DNA of 64,000 nucleotides, taken from contig CANXME010002062.1 of NCBI GenBank assembly GCA_948144175.1, positions 1 to 64,000 of the forward strand, in the 5' to 3' direction. This document shows, one piece after another, positions 20,761 through 31,392 of this stretch. Within the stretch, counting starts at the first letter, position 1. Each line of letters starts with the position of its first letter. A program made the position numbers and the translations under genes. Source of the DNA: Closterium sp. NIES-65. Taxonomy: Eukaryota; Streptophyta; Zygnematophyceae; Desmidiales; Closteriaceae. The notes beneath the pieces are model-generated. The model worked only from the letters and a program-made list of their open reading frames with translations. It had not been told where the DNA came from and searched no databases.

Positions 20761-21211
20761 TCCTCCGAGAGGCCAGCAGAGGGGTGGCAGGTGTGTGGCC
20801 TCCCCTGCTTCTCCTCCTCCTTCATCTCCCACTGCAGCAGCCGAGCCGCCCCACCGCCGAGCCGCCCTGCACCCGAGCCGCCCAGCAGCCGAGCCGCCCT
20901 GCCGCCGAGCCGCCGGGTCGCTGAGCTGCTGAGCTGCAGTTGCTGCCGAGCCGCCCTGCAGCCGAGCCGCCGAGTCACCGAGCTGCTGAGCTGCAGTTGC
21001 TGCCGAGCCGCCTTGCCGCCGAGCCGCCCGAGTCGCCCGAGCCGCCGAGTCGCCGAGCTGCCGAGCCGCTGAGTCGCCGAGCCTACTCTTCCCACCACTG
21101 GTGAGCTCTTGCCCTGCTAGCACGCTGCGCGTCGCCTGCTTGCCTGCCTGCCTGCCTTTTGGCTTGCCTAGCTGCCTGCCTCCCTGCTGCTAGTCCTGCT
21201 CCTGCTTCTAC

Positions 21212-24200
21212 TTGCGGAGCCAAATGCAGCCCCAGCGACGCCGGCGTGAGTCCCTCACGCCCCAGCAGCTGCGTGAGTGGTACGCTGGTTGGGGCTGTAG
21301 GGGTGGCGTCGCTACTCCTACTACCACTCCTGCTGCTTCTACTCGTGGTGGCGGCCAGATGCAGCTCCCGCGACCCTCTCGCGTGTCTCTCACGCCTCGC
21401 CAGCTTCGTGAGTGGTACGCTCAGAGTGGAGGGTCTCTCAGTGCTGTTCGCTGCTCTTACGTGATTCGCACTGGTACTCGGACTGGTCAGCCTTGTGGGA
21501 CACGTAGTCATACACCGTCCCGCTGCTTCGCCCGTCTGAGCGACGCCTGGCGTACCGTGTTTGGCGACGAGGCTGAGCTTCCCGACTGGGTGGAGTTGCT
21601 TAGGCAGAGGGTAGATATATATGCTCTTGACTATGATGCTATTCTCACTGCCATGTATGCATTGCCTACTAGTGCTGACCGTGCCGGTCACCTGTGCGTC
21701 CCGCCTGACCCAGGTATAGGACCTGCTGCTCTAGCTACTGGTGAGGCTGCTGCTCTGGGTGCTAGTGAGTCTCCTGCTCCAGGTACAGGTGCGGCTGCTG
21801 CTCTAGGTGCTAGTGAGTCTGCTTCCTCAGGTGCGGGTGAGGCTGCGCTCTCAGGTACCGCGTTGGCTTCGGCCTCCCTCACCTTTACACTTGACTCTGG
21901 GGCTTCTCGCTCCTTCTTCGGGACCGCACCACACTCACGCCGCTTGGTCGGCCGGTTGCAGTCTCCCTGGCTGACCCCTCTGGGGGTCCTCTCCTCGCTC
22001 ACTTCTCCACTGTCCTCCCGTGTCCGGCTGCCCCCTCGGGCACCCTATCTGGCCTGTACCTCCCCTCGTTCTCGACGAACTTGGTGAGTGGTGCAGACCT
22101 ACAGGATGCGGGGGTTCACCAGTTCACTCCTGCGAGTCAGCGGGTGACCCACTGCACGGACGCACGCACAGGCCGGCACCTGGCCACGTTCTTGCGTCGG
22201 CCGGGGTCGAGCCTCTACACCCTGACCACTGAGTCTCCTCCTGTCCCCGCGTCCGGTCAGGTAGCAGCGTCGGGTCAGGTGTTTGCTGCTGCGTCCAGGT
22301 CTGGTCCTGAGTCTGCCCCCTGTTCGTGTCGCCTCCTGTCTCACGAGACTCTTCTGTGGCACCACCGTCTAGGCCACCCCTCCTTGCCCCGTCTTCGGGG
22401 CATGGCTTCCCGTGCCCTTGTCTCTGGTCTTCCCCAGTCTCTCCCTCCCCTTCCTTCGGGACCAGGACCTTCCTGTGTCCCCTGTGTCGAGGGGCGCCTC
22501 AGGGCTGCTCCTCATTCCTCCCAGTTTCCCCCGACAGAGGCTCCTCTGCAGACGCTTCACATGGACGTGTGGGGCCCGGCCCCCGTCCGTGGGCAGGGTC
22601 ACGAGCGCTACTTCCTGTTGGTGGTTGACGACTACTCGCGTTACACCTCAGTCTTCCCCTTGCGCAGCAAGGATGCTGTCACTGAGGTGCTGATCGACTG
22701 GATCCGCGAGGCTCGTCTCCAGCTCAGGAGGAGCTTCGGCTCGGACTTTCCTGTTCTGCGTCTGCACTCTGACCGAGGTGGGGAGTTCTCCTCTCGCCTT
22801 CTGCGAGACTACTGTCGTGCACAGGGGATCCGCCAGACCTTTACGCTTCCGGACTCTCCACAGCAAAATGGGATTGCTGAGCGCCGCATTGGCATGGTCA
22901 TGGATGTCGCTCGTACGTCCATGATGCATGCGGCTGCCCCCCATTTTCTGTGGCCGTTTGCGGTTCGGTACGCGGCGCATCAGCTCAACCTTCACCCCAG
23001 GGTCTCTCGGCCCGCGATGTCCCCAGTGTTACTGTGGACGGGGAAGGTCGGCGATGCGTCTGCGTTCCGTGTCTGGGGATCTCGGGCGTTTGTCCGCGAC
23101 TTGTCTGCGGACAAGCTGTCCCCCCGTGCTGCTCCCTGTGTCTTCCTTGGCTTCCCCCCTGACGCTCCAGGGTGGCAGTTCTACCACCCCTCCTCTCGTC
23201 GTGTTCTGTCCTCCCAGGACGTCACGTTCGACGAGTCAGTCCCCTTCTACCGCCTCTTCCCCTACCGTACTCCTTCCCTTCCCCCCCCACCGGACTTCCT
23301 GGTACCAGTTCCCCCCCCGGTAGACCCCCTCCCCCCTCAGGTTCCTGCCCCTTCGGGTGTGTCCCAGGTAGACACGGTCGAGCCAGTCGAGGTTGCTGCT
23401 GAGTCTGGTGCTGCTGCTGGGGGTGCTGAGCCTGGGGGTGCTGAGCCTGGGGGTGCGAGGCCGGGGGGTGCTGAGTCTGGGGGTGCTGAGCCGGGGGGTG
23501 CTGAGCCGGAGGGTGCTACGTCAGGAGCTGCTGAGCCTGGGGGTGCTGGGCCTGGAGGTGCGGCGCCTGCGCCTGCTGGACCTGGGGGCTCTCCGGTTCT
23601 TCCGTCTCGGCGGGAGCCGCTCTCTCCACAGGAGCTACGCGAGTGGTTTGCTCGCCGCTGGAGGCGTGCTGCTGGAGCTGGAGCTTCTTCGCCTGCTGCG
23701 GGTGCTGCCGGTCCCGGAGCTGCTGGGCCTGCGGGTCCTACTGGAGCTGGAGCTACTGAGCCTGGGGGTGCTGAGTCTGGAGCTGCTGAGCCTGGAGGTG
23801 CTGAGTCTGGAGCTGCTGAGCCTGGGGGTGCTACGTCTGGAGCTGCTGTGCCTGGGGGGTGCTGAGTCTGGAGCTGCTGAGCCTGGGGTTTCTCCTGCTG
23901 CTGCGTCTCGCCGGGAGCCCCTCTCTCCACAGGAGCTGCGCGAGTGGTTTGCTCGCCGCTGGAGGAGTGCTGCTGGAGCTGGAGCTTCGTCGACCGTCGA
24001 GGGTGCTGGTGCTGCCGGTCCCGGAGCTGCTGGGCCTGCGGGTCCTACTGGAGCTGGAGCTGCTGAGGGTGTTGGTGCTGAGACTACTGCTGTCTGTCCT
24101 GGCGGTGGTTCTGCTGCTGGTGCTGCTGGAGGTCCTGCCGCTGGAGGTGTTGGTGGCGCTGGTGCTGTCGCTGAGGGTGCTGGTGCTGTCCCTGCTGAGT

Positions 24201-24890
24201 CTGGAGCTGCCGCGCGGCCTCGGCCGTACTTCGTTCCGCTCCTACAGCAGGTTCTTGGTCTTTCTCCTTCGGTAGAGTGTCCACAGCCTGTCCAGTCGCA
24301 GTCACTGTTGGAGCCTTCCTCTCCTCTGCCTGCTCCCTCTCCTTACACTGGTCCTACTGGAGGTCTTGCTGAGCGTTGTGAGCCTGCGTCTCGTCCCGCG
24401 TCGCCTGTTCGTGCTGCTCGCGCTAGTGGTCGCGGTTCGCGTCAGCGTCCTCCTCCTGTCCCTGGCACGCACCGGATGTCTCTGCGTCCGTCCACTGCTC
24501 CTCTGCGTGCCCCTTTGCCTTCTCCTCCTGAGTCCTCTCTTCCTGCGCTTGCCGACCCTGAGTCGGACTCTCTTCGCGCTGCCAGTCCTACTGTCACGCG
24601 TCTGCTTGCTACTCTCGTCACTGACCCCTCTTTTGAGTCCACTGCTGCGTCTGCTCTAGTCGCTGAGCTCGTTGACTTTGCTGCTCGCTGTCGTCTCGAC
24701 TACGCTGCTGGTCTTGTTGCTGAGTCTGCGTCTGTCTGTCCTCCGTCCGTCGGGGGTGAGTGTGCTCTTGGCACGGACGTCCTAGAGGACAGACAGGAGG
24801 AGTTACAGTGTCTAGCGGCTGCTTCACCTCATCTCGCGTCTGTACTGCTTGCCCCTGAGGGAGACCCGGATGCACTAGACATCCCGACTC
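21212..24890 (+). pseudogene. G3 gag knuckle, protease, integrase and linker region
   Basis: In order: SLTPQQLREWYAGW and a Cys/His stretch with GTRTGQPCGTRSHTPSRC (knuckle region of gag), protease site TLDSGASRSFF near 21890, and integrase (HHRLGHPSLPRLRGM, CVPCVEGRLRA, MDVWGPAPVRG, LVVDDYSRYT, LRLHSDRGGEFSS, QQNGIAERRIGM). Then a long linker of GGAEP-type five-residue repeats at about 23400-24000, with duplicated LSPQELREWFARRW segments. Fossil; family roles as in G2. Confidence 0.87.
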
Positions 24891-26460
24891 CGCGTTCTTA
24901 CGCGGAGGCCGTAGAGGGTCCCTACTCCTCTCAGTGGCAGGCAGCTATGGATGCAGAGATGGCTTCCTGGAAGTCCACAGGCACCTACGTTGACGCAGTT
25001 CCCCCTCCTTGGGCGAACATCGTCAGTGGCATGTGGATCTTCCGGGTGAAGCGGCCGCCGGGCTCTCCACCTGTCTTCAAGGCGCGGTACGTTGCTCGTG
25101 GCTTCAGTCAGCGGCAGGGAGTTGACTACTTTCAGACCTTCTCTCCCACCCCGAAGATGACCACTCTTCGGGTGCTGCTGCACATAGCCGCTCAGCGCGA
25201 CTACGAGCTTCACTCTCTCGACTTCAGCACTGCGTTCCTGCAGGGTAGCCTGCACGAGGAGATCTGGCTGCGCCATCCACCTGGCTTCACTGGGACTTTC
25301 CCTCCTGGCACCCAGTGGAGCCTCCGACGGCCAGTCTACGGTCTCCGCCAGGCACCGCGTGAGTGGCACGACACACTGAGGACTACGCTTGCGGCTCTTG
25401 GGTTTGCTCCTTCTACTGCTGACCCGTCGCTGTTTCTGCGCACCGACACTTCACTGCCGCCGTTCTACATCCTCGTGTACGTCGACGACTTGGTCTTTGC
25501 CACAGCGGACACTGCTGGACTCGCCTACGTGAAGTCTGAACTGCTGAAGAGACACACGTGCACAGACCTGGGTGAACTGCGCAGCTACCTTGGCTTGCAG
25601 ATCACTCGGGACAGAGCACGCTGCACCATTACCTTGACTCAGTCACACATGGTGCAGCAGGTCCTTCAGCGCTTCGGCTTCACGTACTCCTCGCCTCAGG
25701 CCACTCCTCTGCCTACTCGCCACTCACTCTCAGCTCTGCCTTCGGATGAGTCCGTAGAGTCGAGTGGTCCGTATGCAGAGCTTGTTGGCTGCCTCATGTA
25801 CCTGATGACCTGCACACGACCTGACCTTGCATACCCTCTGAGCATTCTTGCACGCTATGTTGCTCCTGGGAGACACAGACCAGAGCACATGGCTGCAGCG
25901 AAGAGGGTATTGCGCTACCTGTGCAGTACGTCGGGCATGGGGCTTGTGCTTGGAGGGCGGAGTCCAGTGGTCCTTACCGGCCACGCGGACGCTTCTTGGG
26001 CTGACGACCAGGCTACGTAGCGGTCGTCACAGGGCTACACCTTCAGCCTTGGTTCCGGCTCTGTCTCGTGGCGGTCTACTCGCTCGTCTTCGGTTCTCGG
26101 CTCCAGTTGTGAGGCTGAGATCTACGCCGGGGCCATGGCTGCACAGGAGCTTCGCTGGCTCACCTACCTGCTGACTGACCTTGGAGAGCCGCCTCGTTCT
26201 CCTCCAGTGCTGTACGTAGACAACAAGGCCATGCTGGCCTTGTGTCGAGAGCAGCGCTTGGAGCACAGAACGAAGCACATTGCTCTCCGCTACTTCCTTG
26301 CTCGTGAGCTGCAGCAGCGTGGTCAGTTGCGACTTGCGTACGTGGCCTCTGAGGCCAACACTGCTGATGTGTTCACCAAGGCACTCGCGCCTTGTGACCA
26401 TCAGCGCTTTTGCACCCAGCTGGGTCTTGTACCTGTCTTGCCTCACTTGCTCTCCTCTTG
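24890..26460 (+). pseudogene. G3 reverse transcriptase and RNase H region
   Basis: Contains MASWKSTGTYVDAVPPP, FRVKRPPGSPPVFKARYVAR, SLDFSTAFLQGSLHEEIWL, catalytic LVYVDDLVFATADT, and RNase H motifs GHADASWADDQ and LYVDNKAMLALC. The sequence is nearly identical to the same region of G5, pointing to a very recent common source. Fossil. Confidence 0.92.
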
Positions 26461-26667
26461 ACTTCACTTGTACTGTGACATATATATATACCTGCTCTTG
26501 CTTGTCTAGTTTTATATATATGTCTGTACTCCTGCATGTGAACTGGCCTCTGGCCCTGCTCTTGTGCTCGGACTGTGTGGTGACTTTGTGATCCACCCTG
26601 AGCTTGCTTTGCTTTGCTTGACTGGTCTTGTGACCCCTTGTTCTCCCCCACTTTGCCTATGGGGGTG
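26461..26667 (+). other. G3 3' untranslated end with polypurine tract
   Basis: AT-rich TATATATA stretch, then a block ending CTTTGCCTATGGGGGTG directly before the LTR. The block is shared with G2, G4, G5, S2 and the 50-kb fragment, as expected for the plus-strand primer. Confidence 0.75.
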
Positions 26668-26800
26668 TGTCAAACATTATATATGTTATGCTTGTGTAGG
26701 CTACAGTGGGTTAGCCTATAGGGGGTACACAATTCTAGGGTTTCCTACTTGTACTCATTTTCACTGCTAGTTCATTCATTCCTGTTCGCTTATTCTCACA
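26668..26800 (+). repeat. 3' LTR of G3
   Basis: 133 bp, followed directly by target duplication GAAGC and resumption of B1. Confidence 0.95.
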
Positions 26801-29800
26801 GAAGCACCACCAACACTCGGGCAACAGCTGAATCCGACTCAACGTGAAGTCCACCGAAGCGCCAACCTCGTCACCAGCTTTTACTCCAACTCCGACGCAT
26901 ATCAGCGTTCACCCGGACACCGCGCCTCTGAAGAGATCTGGCACGCACGCGCAGGACATCCAAGCAACACGGTTTTGAATAACACGATAAGAGCAGGAGT
27001 CCTTGACAAAGACTCTCTACTTCTACCCGATGGCAGAGAACTCCAGAAGGCACGAGGGACTTGTCTTATATGTCCCGAAGCTGACTTACCTCAGAGACCG
27101 TTTGCTTCACATCACAACCCGAGCGCTCCAGCGTACGCACCACTCGAAAAAGTCTACAGCGACATCCTCTACAATCGCGAACCAGGACAAGTCAACTACA
27201 ACTACACCATCACCTTCATCGACGCCGCCACTCGATACGTTTGGCATCGCAACCTACCCAGCCGCGACATGGCGCTCGCAGCATTCGCCGCCTGGCTACC
27301 GATAGCAGAGAGAGAGTCTGGAACACAACTGAAAAATTTACAGTCAGACGGAGGTGGCGAGTACACCTCTCAGCGCTTCAAGCAGTTCTTGGCGGAAAGG
27401 GGGATCAAGCAACTCCTCTCCCTTCCCTACGCACATCAGCAGCAAGGTGTTGCAGAACGACTGAACAGGACCCTGCAGAACAGCATGCGCAAACTGTTAC
27501 GTGGCATGCGGCTACCCAACCACCAGTGGCCAGCAGCAATGGACCACGCTGTCATGCTGCACAACTTGTTGTCGTCGTCGTCACTCCCGAACAACGCATC
27601 ACCGCATCTGCTGTGGACAGGGAAGCAGGGCAGCACGAAAATGTTACGAGTTTTCGGGTGCATGGTATAGTACAGACCCCCAGAAGCACGAGCGGGAAGA
27701 TTTTCGCAACGGGCACAGTGGGGACTACACCTCGGCATCGAGAAAAATTACAACGCATGGAGAATCTTCGACGTCCACACAAAGGAAACAGTAGCAGCAC
27801 GTGACGTGATCTTCTACGAAAGACTCACCCTTCAGACGTACCTCGCCAACTTGCACGAGAATCGGGACCTCACCAGTGGTTTTCGTGGTGACCGAGCCTT
27901 CGCGTCAGCAGCGGACGAAGCAGACTGGGATGAACAGAACGTCGACAACGCCTCGGAAGAAGCCGGACCTCTCCCATACTGCTCCGTCGACGTGCCCATG
28001 GATGAGGATAATCCTCGCGACAGTAACAACGCCGAAATCTTCTACCGTTTTGCCGACGATGGTTACGTAACACCTGTGACAGCCAACACCAACGAAGCAG
28101 AAAGGGTAGGGCCAAATTTCATGCCCGACCCAGAAACGGGAGACGAAGCATCTTATCCCGAGGATCCAGAACTCCCTCGATACTCACAGACTGGGCTGCA
28201 AATCCTTGGTCTCGTCACCGCAGTCCATGGCGCCGGCATTCCTAAGGAGCCTGCGACGGTTCAGCAGGCTGTGGGGGGGGAACACAGGGAGAAATGGCGT
28301 GAAGCTATGGACAAAGAGCGGAAGGCACTGGAGGAGCGCAACACCTGGAAAATTGTTCCCATCGGCGTAACTCAAAATAAAAACATTCTTACCGGGAAAT
28401 GGGTCTTCCGTGTGAAGACGAAAGCTGATGGCACCATCGACAAATTCAAAGCCCGCTGGGTCGTACGTGGCTTCGACCAGGAGCACGGAAGAGATTACAC
28501 CGAAACCTTCGCTCCGGTCAGTCGCCACACCTCACTCCGAATTCTCATCGCCGTCGCCGCCATGAAGAAAAGAAATTGCGACAAATCGACGTTGCGAACG
28601 CATTTCTCTACGCACCTGTGGATGCAGAAATCTTCGTCGAACTCCCGCACGGCTCCCACGGCGAACCCAACCGAGTGTGTCAACTACTCAAATCACTCTA
28701 TGGGATCAAGCAGGCACCGCGACTGTGGCAGCAGTACCTACACGCCCGCCTCATCCGCATCGGCTTCAAACAACTCCCGCATGACCAGGGCATGTATCGC
28801 CTCACAAAAGGAGGCGATTACGTCCTACTAATCGTCTATGTGGACGATCTCCTCTACATCGGGTCAACCGACGACATCGCCACGTGGTTCGAAGGGGAGC
28901 TCCAGAAAGACCTCACGCTCACGGTCTCTTCTACGGTTACGCAATACCTCGGGCTCAACATCCGTGAGGAAGAAAACGCAATCTACCTAAGCGCCGAGAA
29001 GTACGCCGACACTATCGCGAAACGCTTTCGTCTCACACCAAGCGCCATCTCCACGCCTTACCGCTACACGTCAGGAACCGAAAAGGGGCAATCTACTCTA
29101 CTTAAACCCGCCGGCATACGCGACTATCAGAAGAAGCTTGGATGCCTTCTTTTCGCAGCAGTCACATGCCGTCCCAACCTATCCTACTCCGCGAGTCAGC
29201 TCGCTACCTATCTCAAGAGACCTGAAGCAGAGCATCTGGCGGAACTCGATCGTGCTCTCCACTACTTCGTCAGCACCGCGACGATCGGACTAACTTATCA
29301 CAAAAACGTGACTACACCGACCAAACTAATCGGCTACGTCGACGCCGATCACGCCGGCGACACCGACAACAGGCGCTCACGCACCAGCTATGTCTACCGC
29401 CTTGAGCCTATCGGTCCTATCTCCTGGCAGTCGAGCAAGCAGGAGTTAATCGCACTATCTTCAGCAGAAGCAGAATATATTGCACTCTGCTCAGCCACCA
29501 AGGAGGGACTTTACCTTCGCGAACTACTGGAAGAAGCGAAGCTAGCCGAGTTACCCAGCTTCACCGTGTTCTGCGACAACCAGTCGGCAATTCGCATCGC
29601 CAACAAAAACGGCTTCGCAAACAGGACGAAACACATCGCCCTGCGCTATTTCTTCGTGAAGGACGAGATAGAAAAAGGGAAACTCGATCTGTCATACTGT
29701 CCAACATCCGAGATGGCAGCCGATTACTTGACCAAGAAACTCGGAAAGCAGAAGTTCGAATACTGCATGATGCTGACTGGACAAGGCCACGTCACCAGCA

Positions 29801-29825
29801 GCGACACTCCAGAAGCGAAGGGGAG
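26801..29825 (+). pseudogene. B1 integrase, reverse transcriptase and RNase H region
   Basis: Resumes after G3. Integrase: EEIWHARAGHPSNT, CLICPEADL (zinc domain), FIDAATRYVWH, LKNLQSDGGGEYTSQRF, QGVAERLNRTLQNSM. RT: LTGKWVFRVKTKADGTIDKF, RDYTETFAPVSRHTSLRI, catalytic LIVYVDDLLYIGS. RNase H: GYVDADHAGDTDNRRS, LSSAEAEYIALCSATKEG, NRTKHIALRYFFVKDEIEKG. This is the standard plant Ty1/copia arrangement. The polypurine tract precedes the LTR at 29812-29825. Confidence 0.9.
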
Positions 29826-30246
29826 TGTTGGAAACAATAAGTCCTAAGTGCGCTTCTGTCGTACCAAAACCCAAGGCACCAAGCGAAGCAGTCCCAATCG
29901 AAGCATCGAGTCAACCTCGGAGGTTACGAGAAAGTCAAAGGTCGCTGACCTTTGACTCGACAATTACAGCGCGACAGTTAAGGACACACAACTGACTCGT
30001 TACAGAGCAGTTGCCCGAGTCGCACTATATCGAACCGCAACAGCAATACAGTTATCTATCTATCTATTCGTATTCCCTGTACTCTTATATAAATCCTTGT
30101 ATTTGCTTGTTTAATTTAATCTACTTTGCTCTCACACACCAGTGCAAGGTCGGTTCACAATCCTCATTAAATGCTTCCGCTATTACAAGTTTCTACCCAA
30201 GAGTTCTCCTCTGCAAAGATCCTAAGGGCTATTTCTCAGCCCAACA
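29826..30246 (+). repeat. 3' LTR of B1
   Basis: 421 bp, differs from the 5' copy at 2 sites. The W-box palindrome is at 29934-29956 and the TATA-like box at 30086-30092. Confidence 0.95.
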
Positions 30247-30343
30247 AAGAGGACACATATGCAACTGATGTGTACAACAGTACCATAATGGCTGGCAACT
30301 ACAACTGGCTGTCAAACTATATAGACTTTTTGTAGGCTCTAGT
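30247..30343 (+). other. Pre-insertion sequence and copia LTR remnant
   Basis: 30247-30309 continues the spacer seen at 17097-17231. From 30310 the sequence TGTCAAACTATATAGAC looks like the start of a plus-strand G-family LTR. It resumes beyond G4 at 42337 as GGGTAGCCTAGCC, the next expected LTR bases. Confidence 0.5.
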
Positions 30344-30436
30344 TAAGGAATGGAAATGATACAAATATGCAACCCTAGGAATGTGTACCCCATATGGGCT
30401 ACCCCACTATAGCCTACACAATATTATAATTTGACA
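30344..30436 (-). repeat. 3' LTR of G4
   Basis: 93 bp matching part of the 5' LTR at 42211-42331, bordered outside by CTAGT. The outer boundary is less certain than for the other LTRs. Confidence 0.7.
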
Positions 30437-30586
30437 CACCCCCATAGGCAAAGTGGGGGAGAACAAGGGGTCACAAGACCAGTCAGGCAAAGCAGACAAA
30501 GCTCAGGGTGGATCACAACGTCACCACACAGTCCGAGCACAAGGTCAAGGCCACAAGGCCAGTTCCCATGCAGGAGTACACATATA

Positions 30587-30605
30587 CCGTCACCCCCCGG
30601 ATATA
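30587..30605 (+). repeat. Left terminal inverted repeat of P1
   Basis: CCGTCACCCCCCGGATATA, perfect complement of 35167-35185. Confidence 0.95.
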
Positions 30606-30616
30606 CCCCCATGGGG

Positions 30617-30679
30617 GGCTATAATATAACATGTTTTTTTGAGGGGGTGGGCTTATAATATAGTAAATTTATAAGCGCC
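30617..30679 (+). promoter_or_regulatory. Left subterminal motif cluster of P1
   Basis: GGGCTATAATAT (30617-30628), GGGCTTATAATA (30649-30660) and the inverted TTTATAAGCGCC (30668-30679) match the GCGCTTATAA motif of the right end. Transposase binding is inferred. Confidence 0.6.
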
Positions 30680-30799
30680 GGCGTTTACAATTTGTCAAAA
30701 TTGAATTTTGTTTTTAAATATACCAAATCGAAGCATTCTCAAAGGCGGATTCACCTGGGTCGAGAACGTTCGAAACTGTGCATGCATTGCGCGTGAAAC

Positions 30800-31070
30800 G
30801 GCCAACAAGGCGTGGCTTCACGCCTTCCACGCCTTGTTGGCCAGGCCAGGTTCATCGAACGTGAACCTGGCCCATGCCAGTGCACACGTACCTCGCATCA
30901 CAGCGGCCCAATCAGGGTTGCATGCGATCGTGGGCACGTCGTGGTTCAGCCACGGTGTGCCCATCAACAGCAAAATTCCCCGCCACCGAGGCAAGGAGCT
31001 GCCCAGCTCAGCTCCTCTGCGGGGAATCTTGACTGGGGCCACCCTTTTCCCGCAGAGGAGGCCGGGCCGC
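30800..31070. other. Hairpin cluster upstream of P1 transposase
   Basis: Perfect 16-bp arms GGCCAACAAGGCGTGG (30800-30815 and 30827-30842) are followed by 11-bp arms GGCCAGGTTCA/TGAACCTGGCC (about 30844-30872). Next come arms CGTGG/CCACG near 30939-30953, and CCTCTGCGGG paired with CCCGCAGAGG near 31014-31062. A plus-strand frame (30708-31241) crosses it but has no recognised domain. Confidence 0.65.
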
Positions 31071-31392
31071 GAAAATGAAGGGGTCTCGGGCGAGGGCTTC
31101 ATACAACCCTCATTCTCGACTTTTGCCTTCAGTTTCTTTGTTCGTTTGGCCTGCCGTGGCCATGGCGGGCCTTCCACGCACGCATTTCTTGTTCCGCCGC
31201 CATCCTGCTGCCAGAGAAAACACCCGCTGAGACACCTGTGACTACTCTCAATGGCAGTCGCGCCCTGCGCCCGTCCCTCCGTGTCAACCAGTAGCTCCTC
31301 CCGTTCCTCCCACTCCTCCAACTCCTCCTGCACCTCCCGCTCCCCCGGCGCCTCCGGTTCCTCCAGCTCCTCCGTCCCCTCCTGACCCGCCT

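Larger units (their letters stand above)
19763..26800 (+). mobile_element. G3: Ty1/copia-type element (G family) nested in B1, very young
   Basis: LTRs of 133 bp (19763-19895, 26668-26800) appear identical by eye, and GAAGC flanks both ends (19758-19762 and 26801-26805). Primer site TGGTATAGAGCGGG starts at 19896. Internal parts: hairpin-rich leader, GC-rich array, knuckle region of gag, protease, integrase, GGAEP linker, RT, RNase H, polypurine end CTATGGGGGTG. It is broken, with a few breaks. Identical LTRs with a broken interior suggest it was moved by proteins from another copy. Confidence 0.95.
17232..30246 (+). mobile_element. B1: full-length Ty1/copia element (B family), hosts G3
   Basis: LTRs of 421 bp (17232-17652 and 29826-30246) differ at 2 sites, and the flanks carry AAGAG (17227-17231 and 30247-30251). 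Internal order: primer site TGGTATGAGCTGAC at 17653, gag with zinc knuckle, protease, integrase, RT, RNase H, polypurine tract (about 29812-29825). G3 plus its duplication accounts for 7043 bp of the span, leaving an element of about 5970 bp. It is young. It is broken, chiefly by the G3 insertion, with few breaks otherwise. Confidence 0.95.

Noticed and set aside
30708-31241. 177-residue frame as the first coding exon of P1.
   Set aside because: It runs through the hairpin cluster, has no domain, and no splice pair linking it in frame to 31393 could be fixed by eye.
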